64,000 nucleotides of DNA from Botryotinia globosa (taxonomy: Eukaryota; Ascomycota; Leotiomycetes; Helotiales; Sclerotiniaceae), in the NCBI GenBank assembly GCA_014898425.1, contig RCSZ01000001.1:558001-622000 (forward strand), written 5' to 3'. A program made the position numbers and the translations under genes. Positions 1-11,504 of the stretch are shown one piece after another. Within the stretch, counting starts at the first letter, position 1; each line of letters begins with the position of its first letter. A model generated the notes under the pieces. That model was not told the DNA's origin. It saw only the letters and a program-made list of their open reading frames with translations, and searched no databases.

Positions 1-1660
1 AGAAGAGGCCTGTCAGTATCCGAAAGCCCAGACATCAGATTTTACATAGCCTCTTCTGTGCGAGGCTAGAGGCAGCAGCAACCACAGCGCAAGCGTAGAT
101 CATCATGCAATGTGTGAGCTTGATGATCTCGCACTGTCTGAAACTCTTAAGGAAGACGACAATACAGTTTTGAATGCGGCGCCCAAGCCCAAAGTCTCCA
201 GAATGCTACGTGACAGTAAGGGGAGTTTTAGTATGTCAACTCTAAATCAGGAGCCAAAGCAGTCAACGTTTGCTGACCATGTTTAGTTTATGTCGGCGAA
301 TCAGCCTCGTTGTCCTTTCTTCAGACTGTAAGGAGAGCTGTGATAGTTGCAGTGGGCCCTTGTGAATCCACATCAGATCCTCTGCGTCACCTGATGATTG
401 AAACTACGCCAGCGGTTCGTTTTGATAATGTCAACGAACCTCTACTCGATCTTGCTGAAGCTCTTTCTCTTGCAGATCATTTTTTTCAAGTCGTAAGTGG
501 TATCATGGACCTTTTCGACGCTGCTTGGTTGATAGATAAGCTGCAGACTTGGGTCGAAGATTCTCCACGAAGAGAAAAGCTGGAGTCGCCCGTCATTTAT
601 CTTGCACTCGCGATCGGGGCACAAGGAAGAGCTCGAGATGAATCAGATGAGATCATTGCCGAGAGGTGTTTTGGTTACAGTCGTCAAATTGCAACTTTTA
701 CGCTTATAGACGACCCAAGTTTATTGACGGCCCAGTTATTCATCTTGATCACCTACTACATGCTTGCGGAATGCCGACACAATGGGGCTTTTGCTAATCT
801 AGGAGTGACAGTCAGAGCTGCTTATGCTCTTAGAAATCACCGCCACGAGACAAACCTTGCATTTGTTCCGCAGGAGGGCATATCTCGAGAGCGGACCTGG
901 AAGACTCTACGAGTTTGTGATCTTTTTCTCGGTGCATCGATGGGAAGGCCACCTGCCACCTCAGACACCAATTGCAATATTCCCTGGACTTCGGTAGATC
1001 AGGTCGCCAGCAGAGAGAGCAAGGGCGAGGCCTCATATTCCTTTAATGCAGAATTCAATACTTACGCAGACGCATGTGTTGACTCGGCGATCAAAGGTAT
1101 AGATGTGGCTCATGAGACTGTTTACGAACAAGCCATGCCTCAACATCAGCCCTTCATAATCAGCAGTGTCTTTATTTCGGTGCTATGTCTTGAACTTGCC
1201 TACCTGGATGATTTCGATCGAAGAGGCTGGCCGTTAAGCACAGGGCTCAGACGGGGAATTGCAATCTTAAACCATTTTGGACGACTGAATCCCCAATCTG
1301 CTCGGTACTCTAAAATCTACCAGCTCCTACATGACGCCACGACAATTTATGTTAATGATAGGTAGGGACAGCAAATTCTTACGCTCCAGTAGCCAGCAAG
1401 TTCGAAGTGTCTTTGGTGACATACGACATTCTGCAGGAGATCAATCCCCGATACAGCCTTCGAATGTAGACTTCCGTTCGAATATATTCCGCTAATAGGG
1501 AATTGTGGAACCGATTTCGCCGTCTTCTTTCAATGAAAACACTTTTCAGGGGGAGTCGATGAATGCCATGACAGGAATATCAACTGGCCGACAAAGGATG
1601 ATGTACGGCTCTTTTCATCGACAAGCGAAGCCACATCAGAAATGTACAATTTGTAATATT
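1..1660 (+). pseudogene. Fungal Zn2Cys6-type transcription factor, 5'-partial, 3' end frameshifted
   Basis: The frame of 310-1365 extends left to 287 and joins across a 56-base intron (231-286, GTATGT donor, GCTGAC branch, TTTAG acceptor) to an exon ending at 230. The joined peptide reads DSKGSF-IYVGESASLSFLQT, the hallmark linker before the fungal-specific transcription factor domain; the rest of the frame resembles that middle homology region. An in-frame TAG at 47-49 probably sits in an intron ending there; the zinc cluster would lie mostly outside the window, although a CQY peptide near base 11 could be its tail. The frame stops at 1365 after VNDR, but one base over it continues in a plausible C-terminal frame (RDSKFLRSSSQQ) to about 1495, and a third frame (NINWPTKDDVRLF, about 1575-1660) looks like the usual acidic tail. 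These shifts suggest a decayed copy, though unrecognised introns are possible. Confidence 0.7.
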
Positions 1661-2022
1661 GACAATTCGCGAGGGAGGTGGTTGTTCCCTTCCTAAATTT
1701 CTCGCTATACTTTCAATAAGTATGTAGAATAGATACCGATTTAATTTTTTATGATTATATTTACATATATAATAATTCATATCGATAAATAAACTTTGGT
1801 TAAATAATATAATCGATATATTATATAGCCACTACCCCATTTAACTTACTAACCTTTGAAATTCTATCTGCTACCCAGATAATTCCACCCTTCCCGAGGT
1901 CCCTCCAAAAGAACTAGCCACTCCTCTCTTCTGCCCTCCCTTCTCTTCCATAACCAACCAACCACCAAAATCCCCATATTCACAAAACGAACAACAACCC
2001 CCCCAAAAATCAACCCTCAAAA
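1661..2022. other. Intergenic spacer between convergent regulator relics
   Basis: AT-rich from about 1700 to 1860, then a C/A-rich stretch on the plus strand. It contains the 3' flanks of the two converging regulator relics. I see no gene or repeat in it. Confidence 0.5.
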
Positions 2023-3250
2023 TCAACCCCTCAATCCATTCAACCACGCCCAATCATCTTCAAACCCCGCCGTCAAATTACTCGCCCAATCAAAATCAAT
2101 CGATGTCTATTCCATCTGTCTCTGTCTCTGTCCCTATGTATCTACCAGTACTTCTCTCGCTTCTGCAAGCGTGCTGGTATTTTCACATCGCGCGTTTGTA
2201 TCATGATATAATTCCTCATTATTATGATCATGAGTATGATTATGATTACTCTCTAGCGAAAACAAAAATGGCGCACCTTGACTTTGACTTTGATTTTAAC
2301 TTTGAGTATGCATTCCTGTTTGCAATTGTGTTTCCGCAGTCTCATCAACCGCAGTTTTAAAAGCACTGTAATACTCCCCCGGCGAAATCGTAATCACACC
2401 TACATACGGCACCACGATTTTCGCGTACGGATTTTCCAGAGATAAATCCTCACCTTCACCCATCATCCTCTTCTGCTTCCTCGGACAATCTCCCCTCCCC
2501 ATCTGCAGCAAGCTTTCTAATCCCTGCACCGCTTGTTTGGCGACCAAATTCCCAAGTGACGTTCCCGCTTGCGCGAGCGTTGCGATGGTGCGCGCGAGTA
2601 ACTCTCGGTCATTATGTTCATTTTCATTTTCAACTTCATTTTGATCTCCCCCCCCAGTCTCGTAGCTGCCGTAGCCGAGCATGCTGAGGATTAAGTGGGT
2701 AGAACAGACGAATGCTTGGTAGTCGATGAGTTTTACCATCTCGAATGCGCTGTGCATATCCGAGCGCATGATGAGCCAGATAAGGAGGAGATTTCGTGCG
2801 GCGGTGAGACATTGCGCGCGGTGGGTTTCGAGGGTGGGATCGAGGATGGATTGCAGCATGAGGGGCATGTGGAGGAGGACGAGGAGGTGGTAGTACGGAC
2901 ATTGGGCGGCGACTTGTTCGAGGTATTCTGAGCGGGTGATTTTGTTTTGGGTAAGGGAGGTTTGAGGGTCCCAGAATGAGGGGGGGAGGGTTTGGGTTGT
3001 GCTGTGCAGGGAGGCTTGGATTTTTTTGAGTGTGGGGGATGGAGAGGTGGAGACTGCGTTGGTTTCGATCGATTACTTTGGAGGAAAGGATTATCAGATT
3101 ATGGTGGAATTGGGCGGTAGGGTTTTCTTGATTGTGAGTTGTAGGAATGGTACAACCATCTGCAGCATAAGTAAGTCCAAAAAGAAGTGAGAGATATACA
3201 TCTCCTGCGCATAATGAAAGCCAAGATTGTATTCTTTGGTTTCTTTCGAG
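2023..3250 (-). pseudogene. Fungal-specific transcription factor, C-terminal half, broken
   Basis: Read on the minus strand, the segment near 3230-3050 gives AGDVYLSLLFGLTYAADG and ...KVIDRNQ, and the frame one base over continues with SEYLEQVAAQCPYYHLL and HMPLMLQS. Both are typical of the C-terminal half of fungal-specific transcription factors. The switch needs a one-base shift around 3040-3070, near C and A runs. The frame then meets TAA at 2298-2296 inside a Gln/Ser run (CAA/AGT codons), where CAA to TAA is the simplest explanation. The same frame continues to a typical acidic end (DFDWASNLTAGFEDDWAWLN) with a stop at 2025-2023; a 45-base phase-0 intron (GTACTG...AATAG) would remove two further in-frame TAGs. 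No DNA-binding domain or ATG is visible upstream, so it is also 5'-truncated. Confidence 0.65.
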
Positions 3251-3500
3251 GGAATTATTGTCAGTGGAAAGATGTGGACGGTGGAGATTGAGAATTTGGC
3301 TATAGGATTTTGCTTGGTGGGTTAAAATCCAGCATTTTCTGTTAAGTCCTAGATTCACTGAGGAAATCAGTATTTTTTTTGGATTTGAACGGTATATAAA
3401 TCAAGAGGGGATTATGGGAATTTTGGACTTCGAGAAATGCTTAGAAGACAACATGGGTTTGGAAGTCCGTTCCTATAACCTAGCATGGAAGAAATCAGAA

Positions 3501-3743
3501 CTAAGATTTCATCTTACATATTAGATTTTCTATTTGCTCTTCAGATCCTAGTCTGCCTCCACGGCAGTGGCCCCCGGAGGGCCAGCGGAGCGTCTTTTTC
3601 ATTGAGCCAATGATCGATTTAGACTTGAATATTGCCAAGGTCAAAACTTGTCGGATCTGGTGTGAGATTTCCTTCGGTGTAGCAACACGGATGATTACCA
3701 AAAGTGGTAATCTAGAAGATTCAAGATCACGCTTCTCAACCAC
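3501..3743 (-). pseudogene. Possible relic of a fungal STAND-protein N-terminal domain
   Basis: The minus-strand frame has IIGSMKKTLRWP and, after about 10 odd residues, SEEQIENLICKMKS. This resembles the end of the helical N-terminal domain of fungal NLR-like (STAND) proteins, whose usual pattern is LRWP followed by an acidic helix. The odd residues are encoded by a GC-rich, partly palindromic stretch at about 3555-3595, unlike its surroundings, which could be a small insertion. There is no ATG and no NACHT or NB-ARC domain follows, so if the call is right it is only a fragment. The match rests on a short motif and may be chance. Confidence 0.3.
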
Positions 3744-3773
3744 AAAAAAAAGGAGAAATTGAAATTAAATAAT

Positions 3774-4871
3774 TTAAATCTTGGCCGCAAAAACACTCGT
3801 CTCAATACCCTCTTCTGTACTCGCATAATCCCCATCATTTACAATGAGCCTCTATACCTTTTCGAAGTATTCCTGAAACAGTGTACCGGGTAAGGAAGGA
3901 AGTTGATGAATAATATAATGATGAATTCCGGTATCTAATTGTTGAAAACAAACTGCACCACAGAGAATTGCTATACCAATGATCGATGGATCAGGTGGTT
4001 CAAGAGCCCAGAGAATAAAATCTGGAAGTGTTAAATTTGTATTACCGGTTGATGACAGGAGTATGGAACCGAGTGGTCGCCTATTGGGATTTTAGTAATG
4101 AGGATCAAGTAATGATTGGGAGTCGAAACTGCTTTTACCATTGCACCACCATGAACATGTTGCGTTGACCACCATTTCACGGAGTACTGGGGGAATAAGA
4201 CCAGAAAGTAATGATTCGCTAGTCCGAATATGTTTCTTCGCAGTTGCTGGACTTTCAGCTTTGTCAAGCTTAGAAATGCGTTCAGGAATTAAATCAGAAC
4301 CATGGCTTCTCCAAATTTCGATATTTAGTAGCTGAAGGTTTGAGGACAACGAGAAAAAATTAAAGCTCACGATAGCGTTATGGAAAAGTGACACGATGGG
4401 ATCGACATCTTGAGAGGAAGTTTTATCAACTGAAACTAAAGTTTCAAGTGATGAAGGAGTAGATGCTGGTGTTGGTTTCGCCCCCAATTCCGACGAAGTA
4501 GTCCCCAAACTGAGCTTTTTCTCCAGTGCAGCTCCCAAGTATATATTCAAACTCCCGTTCACCTCATCAGAAGCAGTACTACTACTCTTCCCACCATAAT
4601 CTTCAATGACCGCCTCAAGTCTCTTGATCTTCTCTCTAAGACTCTCTCTCGTATCAACATTTCCCGCTTGGATCAACACTCTTCTCTGCTCAGTACATCT
4701 TCGACCTTTCAATTCGCAATTCACACATATCGTCGCTTCTTTCGTGAAGCTAGATTGAACTTTTCGCTTCCAACATTCGTAACAACTATGTGTTCCTTTT
4801 CGCCTGCCTTTTTGAAGGGTGGGATGAGATTGAGGGAACATTTTCACGCGAATTCCTTTGAGAGAGATCAT
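3774..4871 (-). pseudogene. Zn2Cys6 transcription factor with a missing zinc ligand and two stop codons
   Basis: An ATG at 4871 opens a 259-codon frame. The zinc cluster has C30, C33, C49, C52 and C59, but the third ligand of the CX2CX6C pattern is Ser40 (codon TCT). A short basic coiled coil follows (about residues 73-93), then a Ser/Thr-rich linker. The frame ends with TAA at 4094-4092, yet the same frame stays open for about 80 codons (DFILWALEPPDPSIIG, CFQQLDTGIHHYI), meets TAG at 3854-3852, and continues with RLIVNDGDYASTEEGIET to a stop at 3776-3774. The post-stop text is typical of the regulatory region of this TF subfamily. A spliceable 58-base GTAAAAG...AATAG segment spans the first stop but shifts the frame. 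I infer a pseudogene. Confidence 0.75.
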
Positions 4872-5307
4872 CCGGAACCCGATGGATACTTCTACAATTC
4901 AATGTTGGGCGATGATCAGGAGGGGTATGAGGATACACTAACCTCGTCGGGACTAGATCATAACTTCGTCCGAACTTTCGTTCGAAGTCTTGTTTAATTG
5001 GTTTGAACTCTTACATAAGCGTCCGAGCTGAAGACTCAATGTATTTCTCAGACATGTCGTCCTGTATTTGTGGAAGTACTAGTTGCACGAAAACAAAGAT
5101 AATGACGTAAATGATACCATGGTGCTCCTGCTTGTTCTTGTTACATATATATATATATATATAACTAACCATGTACCTCTCCCAGTTCTCGCTGCATTCT
5201 CTTTCATCTACCTTTGATAGATTTCTACTTTTGTTACCAGAGACGAGCAGTGACTTTCCTACTCAAACACATTGTTTTGATTTTCGTGCATTTCTACTCC
5301 AATCAAC
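4872..5307. other. Divergent promoter region with a TA dinucleotide run
   Basis: Spacer between the regulator relic (minus) and the dehydrogenase (plus). It holds a run of about ten TA repeats at 5145-5164. Pyrimidine-rich sequence precedes the dehydrogenase ATG, as is common in fungal promoters. Confidence 0.5.
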
Positions 5308-6481
5308 ATGATAGGCTGGCTCACCTCCTTCCTCTATTCTCAACTATTCGTCACTCTCCCTATCCCAACCCGCGACTTCACAGATGAAACCATAATCATA
5401 ACCGGATCCAACACCGGACTCGGACTCGAAGCCGCTCGTCACGTTTCCCGTCTCAATGCCCACCTCCTAATCCTCGCCGTGCGTTCTCAATCCAAAGGTC
5501 AAGCCGCAAAAGCATCCATCCTAGCCAGTACCGGTCGTCCAGAATCCAGCATCGAAGTCTGGTCTCTGGATATGCAATCTCCATCATCCATTCAAGCTTT
5601 CTGCGCAAAAGTCAATCAGCTCACCAGAATCGATGCTGTGCTTGCTAATGCGGGGATTATGACGAAATATTACAAGCTGGTGGAAGGATATGAGAGTACG
5701 GTTATGACGAATGTAATTGGGACTTTTCAGTTGGTTCTGGGGATACTACCAAAGTTGAAAGAGTCAGCCAAGGAATTCAATATCCAGCCTAGAATCTCAA
5801 TTGTGGCTTCGGATTTGCATTGTATCGCCAAGTTCAAAGAAAGGAAAGAGAAGGATATTTTCAAGGCGTTGAACAATGAAAAAACCTCAGAACTAGATTT
5901 AGAAAGGTTCGCCCACTTTCATCTCTACCCCCATTCATTCAGAGATCCCCATTCTCAAACCCACATACTAACAACAACCAGATACTCCACCACGAAACTT
6001 CTCCAAGTCTTCGGAGTCCGCGAGCTAGCTCAAAAACTTACTCGTGACCCGGAATCTGTATCTCCATCGGTCATTGTCAATTGCCTGACGCCCGGAGCGT
6101 GTAAATCCGATTTCTTTCGCGAAAACAAGGGGTTTGATAGATTAAAAAATTGGCTTTTTATTACTCTGCTTGCACGTAGCACCGAAGTAGGGAGTCGAGC
6201 GTTGGTGGAGGGAATTGCGGCAGGGGAAGAAAGTCATGGGGAATATATGGCTGATTGTTTGATTGCTGAGTATGTATTTCTCTTTTGACTCTTTATTTAT
6301 TAGGGTAAAGGAGTGTGAAAGCGGATGATAGATTTTTCTGAACGTGAACATCGCTAATGTCAAGTATAGGACCGGTCCACTAGTGAGAGGACCCGAAGGT
6401 AACAAGTTGCAGAAGAAGGTATGGGATCAGTTAGTGAGAGAGCTGGAGACGATCCAACCTGGTGTTTCCTCATTCATCTAG
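5308..6481 (+). CDS. Short-chain dehydrogenase/reductase (SDR), 332 aa, 3 exons
   Basis: Exons 5308-5906, 5982-6269 and 6370-6481. The first intron (75 bases, CTAAC branch, CCAG end) is a multiple of three and open, so an unspliced reading hides it; removing it gives the intact active site YSTTK. The second (GTATGT...ATAG, 100 bases) replaces a short false end with a 37-residue tail. The Rossmann motif TGSNTGLG is at residues 32-39, NAG at 114-116 and catalytic Y201-x3-K205. The N-terminus is hydrophobic and may anchor the enzyme to a membrane. The family uses NAD(P)H to oxidise or reduce alcohols and ketones; the layout resembles the retinol-dehydrogenase-like branch common in fungal metabolite clusters. 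The substrate is unknown. The reading frame is intact, unlike the regulators to its left. Confidence 0.9.
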
Positions 6482-7324
6482 TGGTAGAACCCTCGAGACA
6501 ACAACAAGGTGGAGAATTGGAAGAAGAATTTATTTGTAGAATTTTGGAGTTTTGTTATAACGTCGAGTGGCGCGGATAGATCTGTGGCTAGATTGAGAAT
6601 ACGTATAGCATGATTATAATTCTACTCGTTTTGCTTTCCGGTACATATCCTTTGAAAATTTCAGGATCGAAAGACATACCTAGGTAACCAAATCAGGTTT
6701 GAAGAAAATGCACCAAGTGGCGCATGATGCGGATGTGTATATATAAAAACATTGATCATTCATTACTTACAAAAAGGGCAACAGTCACTCCACTTACACT
6801 GCCATATCCCCATAACCCTCCATCAACCATTTTCATTCATCACACCAGTCTCACGAAGTACATGACATCATCCAAAATGCAAGATCAACCCTCTTTTTCT
6901 TTGCCATAAAAATTCATTCATGCTTTCCAATATACCCAAAATAATTGCAACTCAATTATTTTTTAACTGCAGATACTCACGCAAGATATTCAACATAGTA
7001 TATACAACTCGCACTATTACCCAACCAAATGCCTTATATTTCGTCTTTTGTCTATTTGCAACCCGTCCAAGATATCATGCTGTTTTTCTGAAAAGCCGCA
7101 AAAGTCCATCATCCTCGTTGGTTTCCGGGGAAATCATTTGTGTACCTTGTTTTGTATCCTGTTGAAGCTCATGTATCGAGTGAATTTGCAAGAAAATCTG
7201 TTGCTTTTGCAGATGCAATCTCGGCACTCTTTCATCTCTGTCTGTGAGCGGTCATATCTTTTCCCTCTCCGTCTTTTCATATCTACCAGTGACCGATTGA
7301 GTCACTTTCTCTTCCACCATCCCA
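6482..7324. other. Intergenic region between convergent genes
   Basis: Region between the dehydrogenase (plus) and the membrane protein (minus), whose 3' ends face each other. Short open frames here lack codon bias and recognisable motifs. I see nothing else. Confidence 0.5.
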
Positions 7325-8887
7325 TCACAATCTATCACCTCCATCCACATTCACCCTCCTAATCATTCGCTCCATGCTCTCCGTTTCATCCTCCCTCTCC
7401 TTCTCTTTTCCTTCTCTTTCATCACTAGTTCCCTCGCCACCACTTCTCTCAACACTCACCTCACACTCCCTCGTTATGCCCGATTGTTTATCCATTGTTT
7501 CCATCTGATGATCCATCGTTGTAAGAGTTAACGAGTTCTTCTTCCTCAATTTCCCAATTTTTCGCTTCCTAGATTCGAGATTTGCTTCCGGGTCGGGTGT
7601 ATGACGAGGATCGTCAGATATGAGATGAGATGAGAAGAGACCTGGAAAGTATTGACGGATGAAAGGTCGGAGAACGACAAGGGTATTGCAGAAAATGCCA
7701 ATGTTTATTTCTACGGATCTGGTATGACAGTTTGGGTTAGTCTTCAAATTTTGCGTGCAGGAAATCAGAGGCTAAGCGCGGAAATGTTAAGAAAGGAAAG
7801 GATTGCAAAGAAAGAGGGAGACGAACGACCACACTGCTGCTCTGCCTTGAGTGTACAGTACATCTGGATTGTTTTGAAGCGCCATGATGTATGTTATACG
7901 GACGATACAGATGATTATTACACTATCAAAAATGATGTCAGCAAAGCCTTTCAAGTGCAATTGAAAGAGCTTTCTCAAACAGTGTTTGAGGAGTCAGGAG
8001 AGGGGTTGAACACACAAAATACCCGTCGAAAAAATTGATGCCACGGCTAATTTTTGCCTCAACGGTAGCTTCAACAGATATAGCATATGTGATGGAAGTA
8101 TAAGAATGGCTGCATCCGTGAGAATGTTGAAGATTGCTTGCCAGAGCCCACATTGGTTGAGACATGCACCATTCGCAGGGTTTGTGGGAACACATGGAAT
8201 AGCTATTATTAGAGATATGGCGAGAGTGTAGATTATGATAATCCCGGCGACGAAACAACAGCCTATACGGAAGTATTTGCTTGGATTGAGTCGATATAGG
8301 CTGAGGAATACTCAGTTCACGATCTTATTTGACATTGCTGATGGAAGAAACCTACAGGATGAGAATGGATAATTTGGTGAATGCGGGTGCCCAAGCGTAG
8401 GTAGCTACCATAGAGCTGAGTTTCTAGGTCGGTAAGTCAGAGATGGGGTATGAATTGAGAAGCATTGACTAACCGTAAGATAGGAGGCCATCTGTTCAGC
8501 AGTAACTTCCCATAGATGTTTACCGAATCCAAATCTCATGCCTAGCCATCAATTAGTATGGCTGTTCTACTCTCCACAAATTGATCCGCCACCTACAATC
8601 GACAGTGATAGCAAAATATGCAATTGAACATGCATATGAAAGAATAATCGCAACTATGTCCCAAATCAGCATCTTCGTCGACCGCCGTAGACAAAAAACC
8701 TACCATCATCCAGACCAAAAGACTTCATGATACTAATTCTTGTGTACAATCGGATACCAAGAGTACTACTAGCCAGACCAAGTGTAATGCTGTATGCAAT
8801 AATAAAAGCCACCTGGGTACTTGACAGAGCAGATGAATTTAAATCTGGTGTCACACCAGGGGGCGCTGGAAGGAGTCCGGTTGACAT
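7325..8887 (-). CDS. Rhodopsin-like integral membrane protein (fungal PTH11/SAT4-type fold), 392 aa, 7 exons
   Basis: Exons on the minus strand: 8887-8704, 8653-8597, 8541-8474, 8423-8356, 8300-8014, 7947-7827, 7718-7325. All phases agree and the total is 1179 bases. The protein starts with a short Pro-rich N-terminus (MSTGLLPAPPG) and has seven hydrophobic segments. Family landmarks are RLYTR...FGLDD after helix 1, TKLSILILLYRLNP before helix 4, CLNQCGLWQAIFNILTDAAI around helices 5-6, and SSVEINIGIFCNTLVVLRPF in helix 7. It ends with a charged tail of about 100 residues. The layout matches the fungal rhodopsin-like domain family of predicted plasma-membrane receptors, but no CFEM domain is present. 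The donor of the fifth intron (GTGTTC) is non-consensus. It shares an upstream region with the P450. Ligand and role are unknown. Confidence 0.88.
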
Positions 8888-9639
8888 ATTTATTCTTCGT
8901 GCTTTGAATCTTGCTTGAAAGAATGTTCATACTCGATGAAGAGTAGATTCTAAGGAGGATAACCCCTAATTATATGTCAAAACAAGAAACGACTTCGATT
9001 CTTGATCATCACTGTCGGCATCCCGAATTCGACCAACATTTTCCAATAGATGATAGTCTAATGGTCGGATACAGAGTATACTGCTTTTTCCAAAAAAGAA
9101 TTTGAGAGTTTGTGAGACCCGGGACTCGGCAGGCAAATCACGACATGGGTTGTAGCTGAAAGTGTATGTATGATTGGCCCGATGTGGTGCTCATATTTCT
9201 CTCCTGCATGAACTAATTCACGAATTTTACCATATCAATAGTCATTGATACTAGTTGAATGAAAACGAGCTGAATTGCAAGAAGAAAAAGAACAGTGAAC
9301 TCTAGACTACGAGTATGCAACGGCCAGATAGATCATGATCGAAAAGAGTCAGACCCCACTCGCTCATCGTCATGTACTCCGTAAAGAAAAGAAAAGAAAA
9401 GAAAGGAAAAGGTCACGACTCACAATCCTCTTCCATACGGAAGAGAGCCCTACTGTCAACGTGCATGACATGCTTACTTGCATACTTTCTCCACCTTCCC
9501 TTTCCGGACGACATATTTCGAGGTCCAAGTTATCGCTGCATGATTGATTTTTCCCTCTTTTTTGCTTTTCTTCGTTGCAACTTGCACACTACCAACGAGG
9601 TTGGTTGTTCGCTGGATAAAACCGTCACCAATAGCAACA
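8888..9639. other. Shared promoter region between divergent membrane protein and P450
   Basis: About 750 bases separate two divergent start codons. An AAAAG-rich purine run lies at about 9385-9412. The P450 frame is open upstream to another ATG at 9544. I see no RNA gene or repeat. Confidence 0.5.
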
Positions 9640-11504
9640 ATGTCGACCTTGTACGTGACAGCCATTGCAGCAGGCGCACTCTTCCACAATATCGTAAGGA
9701 ACAGGGAATTCGATCGTTATCCGTTCTCCATTCTTTTTGTGGTCATAGCATCCCACATTGTTCTCTCGATACTACTTCAATATGATGGCGATGTCGACAT
9801 CCTAACATTCTGGCAAGCTCAACGACTTGCCTCTGGCCTTATCACGACGACCATCCTTTCGCTATGGACAAATATCCTTGTTTATCGAGCCTTTTTCCAT
9901 CCGCTACGAAATTTCCCCGGTCCCTTTGGCGCTCGACTTTCCAAATTCTGGAGTCTGGGAAAAGTTATCGAATCGAAAGTTAGGTGGTACCAAGTTGCTG
10001 GAAGATTGAAGGAGGAGTATGGGGATTATGTCAGGACAGGTAATGACATTCAAAAGAAGCAATTTTTCTGATGCATCCAAAAGTTAATTAATGTCAACTT
10101 GTCAAGGACCGCGCGAGCTCACAATTTTCGATCCTGCAGCCATTAGTGTGATTCTTGGCGCTTCATCTAAGCTGCATAAAGGACCATTCTATGGCTCGAC
10201 ATCCCCAGAGTCTTTGCATACGACGAGAGACTCGGACTTTCATAGAAAAAGAAGAAAGATCTGGGATTTGGCCTTTAAGAAATGTATTTGGATTCTCCAC
10301 TTTATTCTTCAAATATCATGTGACTAATGATTAAACTCCAGCTCTCGCTGATTATGGTCCCCGCATCGCAGAGTTTACCACGTCGTTTCTTGCTCGTCTG
10401 TCAGAAGGTGGTGAAGATCCATTGGTGATCAATGAGTTATGTGTTCAATACAGTTACGATGTCATGAGTGCATTGGCATTTGGTATTCACACGGAATTTC
10501 TGAATGGGAAGGAAACAGCTGCAGCCAAGAAAGTTCTTGATAACATTCAATCTGGTATGTCTGCTCTTGGAGTGGTAGTTCATATCCCATGGATGTTTAC
10601 TGTTATTGATGTGCTGAGTTTTCTTGGGGGGCCAATGAAGGAATTTAATGATTGGTCGGCTTCTCAGGTCGAGGCACGAAGAGATGTCGGCCTTCCAGAT
10701 CCTCCGTATCACATATAGATGGGCTAATGATTCAACAGATGAAGAACCCCGAGCCAGATATTGTAGGCCATCTGATACAGCATACGGAGAATACTCCTGC
10801 TGGACGTGCTCTCCTCAACGGCGATTCTCGCGTAATCATTGGAGCAGGCAGTGATACTACTGCATCAGCCCTTACGGTAATCTTCATTCATCTTGCCCAT
10901 TATCCTGAATATCAAGCTCGACTCTTTGAAGAGCTGAGACCACTGTTTGAAGATGGTACATATACTGATGCAATGCCGACTCCATTACTTGATGGGATCA
11001 TTCAAGAAGTACTAAGATTGTACGCTCCTGTCACATTCAACTCTCAGAGAGTCACTCCCAAAGGGGGACTGACTATTGGAACGGTATATATACCTGGCGA
11101 TACAATTGTTAGTATCGCAACCTGGCAACTTCACCGTGGTAAGTATTCCTCCCAACGATTCGCCCATACTTTCTGCTCTCCCAAGGCTGAACTTCTAACT
11201 CTTAATTCTAGATCCTCGAAACTTCAAGCATCCAAATGAGTTCATTCCGGAACGTTGGACGATCCGCTCGGATCTCATCATTAATAAGTTAGCATACTTA
11301 CCGTTCTCTCTGGGTGTATACAATTGCATCGGAAAAAGTCTTGCAATGATGGAACTGCGTTCTGTGATTGGGAGATCGGTAGCTGAGTACGAGGTAATGT
11401 TCCCGGAGAATGTAAAGTTTGACGAAGAGGAGTTCTTTGGCAATGTCAAGGATCACTTTACCAGCGGAATTCCAAGCTGTGAGTTAGTTTTCAAGAAAAG
11501 ATAA
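9640..11504 (+). CDS. Cytochrome P450 monooxygenase, 537 aa, 5 exons
   Basis: Exons 9640-10039, 10107-10283, 10342-10685, 10739-11138 and 11212-11504. Phases agree throughout; total 1614 bases. I chose the ATG at 9640 (CAACAATGTC context) over the in-frame 9544. Residues 1-70 hold two or three hydrophobic helices, then the proline hinge FFHPLRNFPGPFG. The oxygen-binding I-helix AGSDTT is at 343-348, ExxR is E397-R400, PERW is near 453-456, and the heme ligand is C479 in PFSLGVYNCIGKSLA, with Asn in place of the usual Arg two before Cys. That variant with a multi-helix N-terminus is familiar from fungal P450s annotated as tryprostatin-hydroxylase-like. The third intron has a weak donor (GTCGGC). 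The enzyme probably sits in the ER membrane and oxidises a small molecule with electrons from P450 reductase. All key residues are intact. Confidence 0.9.

Noticed and set aside
2636..3358. 240-codon minus-strand Pro-rich protein
   Set aside because: Only its first half reads like the regulator; the Pro-rich second half is the out-of-frame reading of the regulator's C-terminal region.
9544..9639. Upstream ATG (9544) as the P450 start
   Set aside because: It would add 32 residues including an extra hydrophobic stretch; the 9640 ATG has the better context and a normal length, though 9544 cannot be excluded.
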